Made by a program: the position numbers and the translations under genes. The notes under the pieces are model-generated. The model did not search any database and was not told the origin of the DNA. It worked only from the letters and a program-made list of their open reading frames with translations. A stretch of 64,000 bases of DNA. It comes from Atherix ibis (Eukaryota; Arthropoda; Insecta; Diptera; Athericidae). Shown one piece after another: positions 51,890 through 62,699 of this stretch. The stretch is taken from contig OY282605.1 of assembly GCA_958298945.1 (NCBI GenBank), forward strand, positions 122,446,267 to 122,510,266, given 5' to 3'. Within the stretch, counting starts at the first letter, position 1. Every line of letters starts with the position of its first letter.

Positions 51890-52099
51890 TTATTGGATAA
51901 AATTGTATGTAACTGAATGTTCTTCGTTTTGGATTTTAAGAAAATAGTTGAAAGGATACTCTGGCATTAATTCTATCGAGAAATTTATCTTCATATGAGT
52001 GACCGCAGTAGTGCAAAAGAGAGTTTTAAGAGAGTCATTTAATTTTAGGAATAATACTATGGAAACAATAAGTAGGGAAGTGTTCAAGGATTCCTCCAG
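51890..52099 (-). CDS. Possible terminal exon or small gene, not recognised
   Basis: Minus-strand open frame with a good acceptor (CACCTTTTTAG) just before 52099 and a stop at 51890, about 69 residues. The sequence is balanced in composition, with MKINFSIELMPEYPFNYFLK near the end. That beta-strand and YPF pattern loosely recalls RWD-type domains, but I cannot identify it. An in-frame ATG at 52117 exists if it is not spliced. No upstream partner exon was found. It could be a short real gene, a lost exon or chance. Confidence 0.25.
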   Translation of the reverse strand: MEESLNTSLLIVSIVLFLKLNDSLKTLFCTTAVTHMKINFSIELMPEYPFNYFLKIQNEEHSVTYNFIQ

Positions 52100-52117
52100 A
52101 TCTAAAAAGGTGTCCAT

Positions 52118-52499
52118 TTTAATATTGTGGGAAAATGACTTTCATTAAGCTGAGAAATTTGTTTTAGAAGATATTGAAGAAGAGGATGTCGTTGAACTAT
52201 TAATATTACACAATGAAACGACTAACAAACGAGGATTGGACTTCAATTCACATAAAGTTTTTTTTAAAAATGTAAATAAAAAAAATTATAATAAAAACCA
52301 TCAAAACATATTTGGGAGAAAAACAAGTACAATAAAAAAACTTAATTAGTGACTGCATTCGTATTTTTATTTTATATATAAGAATAATTGTTATTCCTAA
52401 TACAAAATATATTAGAAATATTTTGAATTTATATTCAATTTTTTAATACAATATATAAATTATTAAATATATTTTATTCATGTATATTATTTACAAATG
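52118..52499. other. Short AT-rich spacer
   Basis: Contains a plus-strand open stretch (52160-52346) with an acidic start and a Lys/Asn-rich low-complexity tail, without recognisable homology. Otherwise AT-rich 3' flank of the WD40-like gene. Confidence 0.35.
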
Positions 52500-53207
52500 C
52501 TACTTTACTAGTGCTAAAATATAGTTCGGTATATCAATTATTTGTAAATTATTATCCTTTGAGGAAGTAATAAGCTAAAATGAAATGAAAGGATTAAATT
52601 TTTGTTGTTGTTTCTAATGAAAATTAAAACTGATTTTTTTTACCTTTTCTGAGATCACATCAATATCAAGTATCACTTTTCCAGAACCTGGAAATCTTGC
52701 TACTTGGGTTCCGTTCGTTTTATCGATAACATAGACAAATCCGTCGTAGCAGCCAATAAAGAGTAATTTATTTTTGTACAATTTCATAGATACAGCTCCA
52801 TTACCACATTGGAATGTGTTCATTTGATTTCCGCTCTGAAATTCAAAATAAAACAATTTATTTTACAAAATAAGAAGGTTGTTTCAGTCTATCATATAAA
52901 TTATATGGGGGGAGGGCAAAAAAAAAAAGCCAAAATCGATAATATTTACAGCAAAATCGTAAACGTAAATCTCATTTCTGCTGGAACTGCAATAGAAAAT
53001 GCTTCCGTCTAATAGGATATTATTTATATTTATATTTGTCGGAATGCCAATGATTCGCAGCAATAGGCCGGATGTTGCGTCACGTAAATTTATTTGGTTT
53101 CCTTTCGATGCAACTATTAACACTTTACGTGGTCCCTCCTTTGTCGCTTTTAATGCCATAATTGCACTGCCTACAGAACATAGTAATATCTCCGATAGTT
53201 TATTCAT
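52500..53207 (-). CDS. C-terminal exons of a WD40-like beta-propeller protein (partial)
   Basis: Three minus-strand exons, 53207-52950, 52835-52644 and 52574-52500, join in frame to the last 174 residues and a stop. Repeating blade-like units are visible: VLIVASKGNQINLRDATSG, IFYCSSSRNEIYVYDFASG, LLFIGCYDGFVYVIDKTNG and LITSSKDNNLQIIDI. Each ends in a hydrophobic-x-D-hydrophobic strand like WD40 blades. The first exon shown begins right after an acceptor (TTGCAG), so more exons must lie upstream. None was recognised in the following 10.8 kb. A ZNF106-like propeller is one possibility, but this rests on remembered similarity only. Confidence 0.7.
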
Positions 53208-53520
53208 CTGCAAATAAATAAAAATAGAAAAATTCTCCTTTATATAATGTTATTTTTATGGAAATTTCGCATAGATTTCCTTATTATAAAATATCGTAGA
53301 TTTACAAGGGAATATTTATAGCCCTTAAAAATGCTACGTCAATTCCTAAATTTCGTGTACTTTGAATTTGCGTCCTTGTGCATGCTATTAAAAATACATA
53401 AAATAAATTGCAGTTCTCTTAACGGACTAGAAAAATTTCATGTTTACTCAATTATAAGGCAAATAAGATGACCTTGTTATATAAGAAAAATCTGGAAGAC
53501 TAAGCTTACATGAATACAAA

Positions 53521-53551
53521 AATCCTTCCAAAAGAGTATTTTGGAAGGATT
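53521..53551. repeat. Perfect 13-bp hairpin
   Basis: AATCCTTCCAAAA and its exact reverse complement are separated by five bases (GAGTA). The surrounding runs of A and T extend the symmetry. It could be a short MITE-like remnant or a transcript stem-loop. It is not in a coding sequence. Confidence 0.75.
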
Positions 53552-53774
53552 GTTTTTTGTTATATAGAGAAAAATTAAAGATGTTATAGCTGTAAATCAA
53601 TTTATACAAGATATCGCAAAAGTTATCACCCTATCAGATAATGGTCTCATTTTTGCAAAAAGCGTCTTATTTTATGGAAATTTTAATAAACAATGGAATC
53701 GCTATACTGCGCAGAATAATTGTATCAATGTTTTTGATTAAAAATTGGTTGGTTGTTTTGGCTCGAAATCCGCT

Positions 53775-54160
53775 TATTTGTTAAAAACATTGACACAATC
53801 TCTGATTGAGTACCAGCAATTGGGCAAACACTCCGACATTCGAGGACACTTGCTCAATATGGGACAGTGGCAGATGTGGCTGGTCGCGACGTTCGGTCGA
53901 GAATATCGCTAATGTAGGTCCAAAAGAACCCTCAAACATCAACCAGACGATGGGCCACACAATTGAGCATCAATACAGTGAATTTTAGTGAAAGACTTGG
54001 ACATTGTCTCGTACAAAATGCAATCAGTGCATCACCTATTGCCGTAGATATGGAAGATACTGAAGTCAATGAACAGACTCATAACGAGAATTTGACTTCT
54101 ACGCACATTAAATCTGCAATGGACGATAATACTGGTCCAGCACAAAAATAATAAAATTCT
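53775..54160 (+). mobile_element. Decayed transposon, helix-turn-helix region
   Basis: Plus-strand frame near 53820-53970 reads QTLRHSRTLAQYGTVADVAG and VQKNPQTSTRRWATQLSI. These resemble the DNA-binding region of Tc1/mariner-like transposases, which have a T-GSVADRPRSGRP block and a NPTTSTRRLA block. Several stops interrupt it. No ends or catalytic core were found. Confidence 0.45.
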
Positions 54161-54305
54161 AGTCGTATTTTAGATATAGTGCAGCATTTTCTACAGGCAA
54201 TGCAGATTTGTATAGTAAATGATCGTTCGCAAGTGGCAAAATGTATGGTTGATTTTGATTTACAATAGATAATATTATGAGCAAATTAGTACGATCGTTT
54301 CATTA

Positions 54306-54745
54306 CGAAATTACTTTCCGAACAATTCAATAGTTTATTTATTGTCCTTTTTTCTTTAAGTGAATCATTCAATTTGTCCAACTGATGACAGTACACTTCA
54401 GGCCTTCCAGAACGTGGTGCATCTTCGAGATTCAAATTGCCGGATCGGAATTTTGCAACTTAACACAACTTCTCCATACAAATCGGATAATTTTTTTGTT
54501 GCTTGAACATTATTTTTATCTTTTCTATAGTAAAAAAGTAAAATATTCCGAAAATGCTGTTTTTCACTTTCCATATTTAAAAGGGCATCAACCAAAAACT
54601 ACTGTCTGGAATCAATCGAAGCAAGCCTTGCTATTTCAGCTGTCAAAATACATATGATTATGTGGCTTAAGTGTGAAGTTGGTTGTAAAAAAATGCAATT
54701 AAGTCCTCTGTTGGGAAAAAAACGAAATTACTTTCCGAACAACCC
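54306..54745 (-). mobile_element. Fragment of a mariner (N-terminal transposase part)
   Basis: On the minus strand the element begins AGGGTTGTTCGGAAAGTAAT. After a short leader it encodes MESEKQHFRNILLFYYRKDK and, frameshifted, a DAPRSGRPEV-type segment (near 54410-54390), the usual mariner N-terminus. The catalytic domain is missing. The terminal sequence TTACTTTCCGAACAA occurs at both ends in the same orientation (54312-54326, 54728-54742), so the fragment is not a normal inverted-repeat copy. Confidence 0.65.
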
Positions 54746-56174
54746 TCTGAAATAATATTCCCATTTTTTTTTAATTTCATTGTAATAGTTTAATTATTAA
54801 AATTCCAAAACCGATATCTAATTTTTTGTACAATCTTTAAATAAAATAATTAAGAAAATATAAATTGAAATAATGTAAAGATAAAAAGATTTCGTTTTTC
54901 TGGACACAATTTACATGTGTTTACAACGAAGTTTTGGCATATAAAAAGTAAACTATAATTTTAATACAATAAAAATTAACTGACGAAAAAATCTACACTG
55001 AATTTCAAATGTTTTCTTCTTATTTTAATGGGCTGATTTACACCACTTTTCAATCGAAAAAATTCTTGTCTACATAAAAAATTACAAATTCCAGAAATCG
55101 AATTGTAACCACTGAATTGACAAAAACTTTTGATTAGGGTTACAATAAATTTACACAACTCTGTGATTCGGAATTTCATTATATAGTGTGTCCTGTATTG
55201 TCAAACAAATCGCATGGAATGAAGCTACTCCTTCAGATAGAGTCCATCCATAATTTGCCAGCAAAGAGTTTTTACAGAAAGTTTGTTTTGTGGTAAATGA
55301 CTGGAAGTTTTCTTTAAATATGCACATAGCTTAAATTAAATTTAATAAAAATTTTTGTTTGAATATGTACATAGATTTTTGTTTATTTTTTTCTCAATTC
55401 TTAGGGATATATTATAAAATCTAAAAAAAAATACTTCCTTAACAAATAAATGCTTAAAAAGAGTATAGTAGAAATTATTATTGTACAAAGCCAGTGAAAA
55501 TCTCTTAACATATTTTATTAATTTTATAGCAAATTTGCTTGTTTAAATAATAGTTATTAATAAAACAAGAATTAATAATTAATAAGCTATTTTTAAGTGG
55601 AAATTATTTTAAGTATAACAGTTTCTTTAACTTCGAAAAGATTAAAATAGGAAAAGACCTAGCACATGTACGTGTAGTTAATAAAATTGTAATTTCGAAA
55701 AAATATTGTATTGAAGTTTTTTGATAAAAAAAATGTTTTGCAATTTTCTATAATAATTTTTATTTTATTATTAAGTCATTTCTAGTAACATTTGTACTGA
55801 AATATAAATTCTTGGGCGACACCACAATTCGCTTAATTTATCTGCTTCTAAGAAATGTAAATTCTAACCACCACGATTAGTTAACATAGATTAGAACTGA
55901 GGACCACTGAGTACTGATGATTTTTGGTATAAAAAAAAGGTTTTTTTATGAAAAATTCAATTTTGTTCAAGAAACATATTATTTTAGAAAAGTCCTTATG
56001 ATTTTTTTTGGGATCTCTTCAATTGGTTACATATATTCGTTCAGAAGAAGCTATTAATACTTAAAAGATTTTTAAAAAAAATTATAAACTTAAGACTTTT
56101 TGTTGTATACTTTTATGTAAATGTAATGTTTTCTACATATTTCTTTTAAATTTATAAAAAAAAGAGGCAAACTA

Positions 56175-57085
56175 CGATATGCGTCAGAAAAGTAATGGCA
56201 CTGGCTTGATTGATCTTTTCTTTACAGATTTTTCTGAATTCAGTTCTTTTTCGAAAAGTCCCAACTATATACTTTTCGGGGATGTATTTTATTTGTAGGA
56301 GGATTAGCATTCAGCTTGTATCCTTTCTTATTTCCTTTTTGTAATTTAAGTTTTTCCACAAAATTGGTAATTATTGGGAAACACTACGGACTTCCCCTCC
56401 AAACAGCTTATACGTTTGTCCCTCCTACTAGACGTGCAGTGCAAGTTTTAACATCGTTTGGGACCGCAGAGACACTATAGAGCGTGATAAAAGAAGTTGG
56501 GTTTTCGTAGTGCGTTATGGAAAATCGAACAGTGAAATTCATATGCCATCCAATTTTGTGTTTAACTTGGTGAATCCTCGAATTTAACATGAAAAGTTGC
56601 AACGAGTCTATGGACAAAGGATTTTTGGAAAGCCTAGAAGCAGTGTAATACAAACTTTACCGAAGAAGGCTTTCAACATCGAAATCTGATAAATTATGGA
56701 ACGAGTAAGGGCTCTTGTGAGGTCAGACCATCAATGAATATTAAAGCTAATGAGTAGTCCTTGGAAAGCTCATGAAGAGTGCTCGCCGACATACGACCAT
56801 GTCTATCAACGACATTTTGTCGAGAAAAAAAAGATTCCAATAGTTCCCCAGCACCATTATTCATCTAATCTAAGGCTGTGTGATGCGTATTTTTTTCCAC
56901 CCAAGATTACAAAACATGTGAAAGGACGTATAACCGAGTGGCTTAAGCGAAATCTAGTTGAAGTCTTCCAGCAATGCTACGAAGAGTGGAAATAACGACT
57001 CTGCTCATAAATAGCTCAAAAAATAACATTGATGTAGAAAAATAAAATAAAATTATTAGTTGCACTAGTTTTCTGCCACAAATCG
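56175..57085 (+). mobile_element. Decayed mariner with recognisable termini
   Basis: Ends CGATATGCGTCAGAAAAGTA and TAGTTTTCTGCCACAAATCG are imperfect inverted repeats, flanked by TA (56173-56174, 57086-57087). The C-terminal part of the transposase is readable on plus from about 56780 to 56996, with the degraded HHYSSNLRLCDAYFFPPKI (from a [16 protein letters not shown] block) and FQQCYEEWK at the end. The element is shorter than usual, so an internal deletion is likely. Confidence 0.72.
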
Positions 57086-58199
57086 TATAGGAGAAACTAT
57101 GTATCATGACTTATAATTTATATTGATAAATAAATTCTAAAAAAAAAAATAAAAAAAATAGATCAATAAAATATACGCAGAAAAAAATTGTAATAATTTC
57201 GAATAGTTTTTCTAGTAGCTCATAAGTACATATTACCAAAAATTTAGATAATATTCTTTATTTATAAATAATAATATAGCTCATGTTTCCAAAGGATGCA
57301 ATGCGACTGATATAGTAAGTCTTGCACAGAGCAGTATCTCTTAGACATAAAATATAAAACTTCATAAAATACATTTTAAGAAAATTTTTCTTCTTTTTAT
57401 AAGAATTTTTATTTTTTTAACTCATAAAATAAATAAATTTTCTAAACATTGATATTTTAATGCCCTTGAGGCAGTTTTTATTTATTTATTATATCAAGAA
57501 GTTTTTTTTTATTTATTATTTTAAATTAATAATTTTTTTTCTAATTTTCTATTTTCAAAAATTAAAAAATATTTGCTATTAAACTTGAAATAAATAATTT
57601 TATTTAAATTCAAAAAAGTTTTATTATTAATAATAATAAATATGACGATTTTATTAAAATAATCTAAATTATAGGTATTTTAATTCTATAAAAATACTAT
57701 AGGTGATATCGAAGACAGATTAAAGTGGTACCTTTTTCGTTCCTGACTGTGGTTCGTATCTCAAAAGCCAATTTTTCTATTAAATTTTATGAGAATTCAA
57801 ATTAATCCATTTTCAAATTGAAGATTTCAAAAAAATTCAAAGAAATAGAGGTGAAATTGAGAAAGAGAAACAGTGGTCAACCAGGAGTCCTTGCAAAGGT
57901 TTAGGAAAACTTGTTGTTAATAATCTAAGAAAGTTTTCTTAATATTATCTTCAAAAAAATAATAACAAATTTCACTTTTTTTATTCCTAATATTTTTCTC
58001 AAATTTCCAATTTGACAATTGTTAATTATTTTCGGATACTTTCTTAATACTATAGCTCCCCACCGAAAATTACAAGTGGGCAGCTTCACATTATTATCGA
58101 CTTTTCCAAATAACACATAAATTTCTCTATTCTTGATAAACTGAAGGAAAAAAATTATAGAAAAAGAACAAATTTCTATTTTGTTGTTTATATTTTGCG

Positions 58200-58880
58200 G
58201 TATTGCACATGCGCTGTTTTGTAAAATTGCAAATGTGGAAAATCTTTGCATTTTCCCATGGAATGACAGCGACAACATTGTGTGCATCAAACAAATGCTG
58301 TTTCGCTTCCAAGAAAATAATTGAAAAGTTAGTGGAAATTGTAAGGACAATGAGGTGTGTGTGGGTGGCAATTAATTTTAGTTTTGTATCATGTAAATGC
58401 AGAACGAATGAGCTTGTCGTTCTGTTGAGGTGGCGTGGCGCATTCTAGAAATCGATGCAGTAAAATTTTCGACGGCTGGGATGGGTTCAATATTGAATGC
58501 ATTACGATTACGTATTTTACGCCCAACAAAACGTACTATCTGTCTTTGCCTGCACTGTCGGATGGGTGGGATTTCGTTCGGCACTGCCACATGCAACTGG
58601 AAGTTTTCGACCGAAACAACATCGGCTGGCATTTATTTACTTTCCAATTTTCTGTATATACAGAGATGCGTCTGGTCGGCGGAGTCATATACTTCTCCCA
58701 TTGGTAGATTACAGCGAATCAAAACACTACACGATATGCTGCTGGTGGAGAACTCGACACATAAATAAATATACACTAAACACCAAAACTATATGTACTA
58801 AATTTCGCAATAGAATTTCTATTACTCCCACAAACTTAGGCATGGACATAGAATGGTCGTGTACATCTAAAAACGAGTAG
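58200..58880. other. Less AT-rich block with overlapping open frames, unidentified
   Basis: About 58400-58760 has open frames of 80-125 codons in all three plus frames and one on minus, and is clearly less AT-rich than its surroundings. None of the translations matches a family I know. Overlap of this sort usually reflects composition rather than coding. It may be a transposon or viral-like relic, a non-coding RNA or an exon that I cannot place. Confidence 0.3.
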
Positions 58881-59451
58881 AATCCTTAGAAGACTCACAC
58901 TTATTATTATCTATATTTCTTCTTCTTAGTTTCTATACTAAGAAATTAAGGGTTGAACTATATCGTTTACGAATTGATAAAATACCTAAAATCGAATTTA
59001 TCTTTAGTAAATCACTAAAAAGTTAATAACTATTGATAAATAGTTGACAATAAAAATTTACCCTTTTTATATGACAGACCTTAAAAAAGAACTTACTTAT
59101 ATTCTGATAATAATGAATATCGCTTCATAATTTATATAACAATACTTGAGTTTAGTTTTATCTCTTTACCTACGAAATTTAAGCTAGTAAAAAATATATT
59201 TTTTATTGACTTTATATTTTAAAAAATAATTAATTTCAATAATTTTTCATGAATAAAAAAAGTTTATTTTGACAAGATTATGTGTAAATATTTCTATATT
59301 CATACTAGATACTGTGAGAGGATATTTCTTAAAACTCAGTAAATATATTTTAGAACAGTCTAAAAATACAAATACCGATAAATCGAGAGGAGAAAAAAGT
59401 AATCAATTGAAAATTATTTTTCTAATAAAATTAATAAATATGAAATTTTAG

Positions 59452-59560
59452 AACTGCATGTAATACGCAGGTTCACTTTCGATCACCGAAGTTAAACAGA
59501 ACTGGTCGCAATGTTAGTACTTAAATGGGTGACCGTTTGGCAACACCGCATGTCGCAGGA
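59452..59560 (+). pseudogene. 5S rRNA-derived sequence (pseudogene or SINE head)
   Basis: Very similar to the 3' two-thirds of insect 5S rRNA: CGATCACCGAAGTTAA, TTAGTACTTAAATGGGTGAC and CGTTTGGCAACACCGCATG line up in order and spacing. The internal promoter elements (box A, intermediate element and box C) are all recognisable with a few substitutions. The first 20 or so bases are weakly preserved and there is no T-run terminator directly after. It is therefore more likely a pseudogene or the head of a 5S-derived SINE than a working gene. Confidence 0.75.
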
Positions 59561-59656
59561 TTTATAAATATTTATAAATAGTTCCCAAATGGCCTTTGAT
59601 GTTGTGGCGCTAAGAATGGACACTTAAGTTAGTAATTTTACTTGAAATGATAAGAA

Positions 59657-61240
59657 ACAATTTCTGAACTCATGGTTTTGATAAGAGAAATTTCTTATTT
59701 TTCGATAATTTTTATCATAAAAATGGCGTTTCATTCATTATATTTTTGGTTCAAGGCAGAAGACTCCAAATTTATTATTATAAGGCTCATAGTTGTATAT
59801 TTTCTGTTCAAATTTAGTAAAAAATATAAATATGAGATGAGGAAAAGCAATGAGACGGGATTACTGAGAGCGATCTGGCAACACTGCGGATTCTTTCTTA
59901 TACCATGTACGTTAGTTCTTGTCAGTGTCAATCAGAAACCATAACAAATTTGAATGAAACGACATGTCATAAAAAACAATTTCTGAACTCATGGTTTTGA
60001 TAAGAGAAGGTCCCTAATTTTTCGATAATTTTTATTATAAAAATGGCGTTTCATTCAATTTTTTTGTTTTAAAATAGAAGATTCCAAGCTTATTATTATA
60101 AGACTCCTTGTTGTATATTTTCTGTTCAAATTTAGTAAAAAATATAAATATGAGATGAGGAAAAGCAATGAGACGGGATTACTGAGAGCGATCTGGCAGC
60201 ACTACGGATTCTTTCTTATACGATGTACGTTAGTTCTTGTCAGTGTCAATCTGAAACCATAAAAAATTTGAAAAAACGACATGTCATAAAAAACAATTTC
60301 TGAACTCATGGTTTTGATAAGAGAAGGTCCCTAATTTTTCGATAATTTTTGTTATAAAAATGGCGTTTCATTCAATTTTTTGTTTTAAAATAGAAGATTC
60401 CAAACTTATTATTATAAGACTCCTTGTTGTATATTTTCTGTTCAAATTTAGTAAAAAATACAATATAAATATGAGATGAGGAAAAGCAATGAGACGGGAT
60501 TACTGAGAGCGATCTGGCAACACTGCGGATTCTTTCTTATACCATGTACGTTAGTCCTTCTTATTGTCAATCTGGAACCATAACAAATTTGAATAAAACG
60601 GACTTGTCATAAAAAACAATTTCTGAACTCATGGTTTTGATAAAAGAAATTCCTTAATTTTTCAATAATTTTTGATCATAAAAATTGCGTTCTATTCAAT
60701 TTTTTTGGTTCAAAGCAAAAGACTCCAAACTTATCATATTATTATAAGATTTCTTGTTGTATATTTTGTGTTCAAATTTAGTAAAAAAAAGGTAAATACG
60801 AGATAAGAAAAAGTAATGAGACTGGCATCACTGAGAGCAATCTGGCAACAGTGCAGATTCTTTCTTATACCATGTACGTTAGTCCTTCTTAGTGTCAATC
60901 TGGAACCATAACAAATTTGAATAAAACGACATGTCATAAAAAACAATTTCTGAACTCATGGTTTTGATAAAAGAAGTTCCTTAATTTTCCGATAATTTTT
61001 TATTATAAAAACGGCGTTTTTTTTCTCAATTTTTTTGATTCAATGCAGAAGACTATATACTTAATTTTATAAGAGTCCTTGTTGTATATTTTCTGTTCAA
61101 ATTTAGTAAAAAAGATAAATATGAGATAAAAAAAATTAATGAAACGGGCACCACTGAGAGCAATCTGGCAACACTGCAGATTCCTTCTTAGTGTCAATCT
61201 GGAACCATAACAAATTTGAATAAAACGACTTATCATAAAA
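59657..61240. repeat. Tandem array of five ~320-bp units
   Basis: Five head-to-tail copies start at ACAATTTCTGAACTCATGG, at 59657, 59976, 60293, 60616 and 60943, with periods of 319, 317, 323 and 327 bp. The last unit is slightly shorter. Each holds a well conserved core near its middle (TACTGAGAGCGATCTGGCAA in units 1-3) followed by a CTTATACCATGTACGTTAGT-type segment in the first four units. Units 1-3 are closest to one another; units 4 and 5 are more diverged. It has the look of a short satellite-type array. The short minus-strand open frames inside it repeat with the units and are not genes. Confidence 0.9.
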
Positions 61241-61567
61241 ATAGCGTTTTGCTGAAATTATTTTTAAGGTACAAATTTATATTTTGATATCACAAATTAA
61301 TACTAAAGTTTTAATTACTTTGTAAATAATTAGTTTTTTTTGTAACTATAAATAAATTACAATTAGGATATTTTATTGAAGTTGTTTTATTTTAAATATA
61401 ATCGTAAATTGGAGAATTTTATCACGTTGATTTTCTTTTTAAATGAATAACTTAAAGTTTTTTAATTTTTTTTATAAAAGAACTTTTTGTATTCCATTTT
61501 ATGATTTTTTTAAATTCTTTTTAATACCTACATACATATATGAAGAAAATAAATAACAGGCTATTCA

Positions 61568-61762
61568 TGTGGTGGTTCGGAAAGTACAGTCCCAGCATTA
61601 AAATTATCTATACAGGATCAAATCCTGTAAGAAGCTTCGTGACGACCATTTGAATGATGTTATTTTGGTGCATAATGGCAAGATTCAAACACTATAAAAA
61701 TTTCATCAAAATCTGAATTTAAAATGTATTTTATTAAATTTTACTTTCCGAAGCACAAAGTG
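61568..61762. mobile_element. MITE-like element related to mariner
   Basis: Imperfect inverted ends TGTGGTGGTTCGGAAAGTA and TACTTTCCGAAGCACAAAG enclose about 195 bp. The TTCGGAAAGTA core is the same as in the mariner fragment at 54306-54745, so it is probably an internally deleted relative. No coding capacity. Confidence 0.6.
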
Positions 61763-61879
61763 TACAATCCTTTATATTATCTAATATCTAATAAAAATTC
61801 ATTAATTCACAGCTCTACTCCATAAGTTCGTATTGGTTTCAGTAAAGCATTGCATAAACGTACTTTGCTGTCTATAGTG

Positions 61880-62400
61880 AGTTTAGAACGTTTGTCTTGA
61901 AGTCGAAGTAGTTCTCCATATAGTTTTTTGTTTTAGGTTCTTAAATCTTGTCGATTGGTTTCACGCCAAGCTTTTGTCTAAAAACAGTCCTAGATTCCGA
62001 ATGTCAGTGTCTTATGGTATTCCACTGCCATTAAGATGTATTGGAGGGTATGGTTCAGAGTGAAGAGTAAAAGTTATGCGAACACATTTGCGTTCGTTAA
62101 CTTTTATTCTCCACTTGGTAAACCATTTCTGGATGATTTGCATTTGGGTTTGCAGAGTTTCGGAAGAATTTTGGAACTTTTGCTAGATTGAAAGTCAAAT
62201 CGTATTTTTTGCATATGTAGTAACGAAGATGTTAGGACAGATCGGCTGTATGAGTATTGTAGAAAATGTGGCAAATATGATACCCTGCGGAATACCAGCC
62301 TGTCTGTAGGGAATGATTTTAGTATTAGAATCAGAGAGTGATTTTTCAGAGTAATCCCGAGTACTAGATTCGAACAAAAGTTTAACTAATATCTAGAAAT
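61880..62400 (-). mobile_element. Jockey-like LINE relic (reverse transcriptase)
   Basis: On minus, RQAGIPQGIIFATFSTILI (from a GVPQGSVLGP block) precedes a TYAKNTI remnant of the YADDTAI box near 62210-62195. Next come LQTQMQIIQKWFTKWRIKV and NERKCVRITFTLHSE, then PPIHLNGSGIP and LGLFLDKSLA. This is the order found in Jockey-clade reverse transcriptase. Stops and frameshifts are frequent. It is a different copy from the LINE at 29.6-32.1 kb. Confidence 0.75.
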
Positions 62401-62619
62401 ATACCAGAAAAATACTCTGTTCCTTCTAAAGCGGATGCATTCAAATGACACTCCAAGCTAGTGGGGTGTTCGTAATGGAAACCGAATTAATGAGTTTTTG
62501 AATTAAATTTGAGAATTCAAGTACGGGATTAAATCGGCGGAGGAATATTTTTTAAAAGGTTTAAACATAAACTTATTGGTCTGTAGGAAGTAGGGCAGTT
62601 AGTTGGTTTTTTACTAATT

Positions 62620-62678
62620 GCAAATTTCCAAACGAATAAAAGAATTAAAAAATTTCTACATTCGTTTTGGAAATTCGC
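62620..62678. repeat. Imperfect inverted repeat
   Basis: GCAAATTTCCAAACGAAT (62620-62637) and ATTCGTTTTGGAAATTCGC (62660-62678) are near-perfect inverse copies separated by 22 AT-rich bases. They lie between the LINE relic and the mariner relic. Confidence 0.7.
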
Positions 62679-62699
62679 AATTTAAAAATTAATCGATTA

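Noticed and set aside
58203..58880. Real protein-coding gene
   Set aside because: All frames overlap, no recognisable domain or splice pattern appears, and one strand is as open as the other.
59452..59560. Functional 5S rRNA gene
   Set aside because: The 5' third is poorly preserved, several conserved positions differ, and there is no T-run terminator directly after the 3' end.
59657..61240. CRISPR-like array or repeated gene family
   Set aside because: Units are about 320 bp with no short repeat-spacer pattern. The small open frames change between units.
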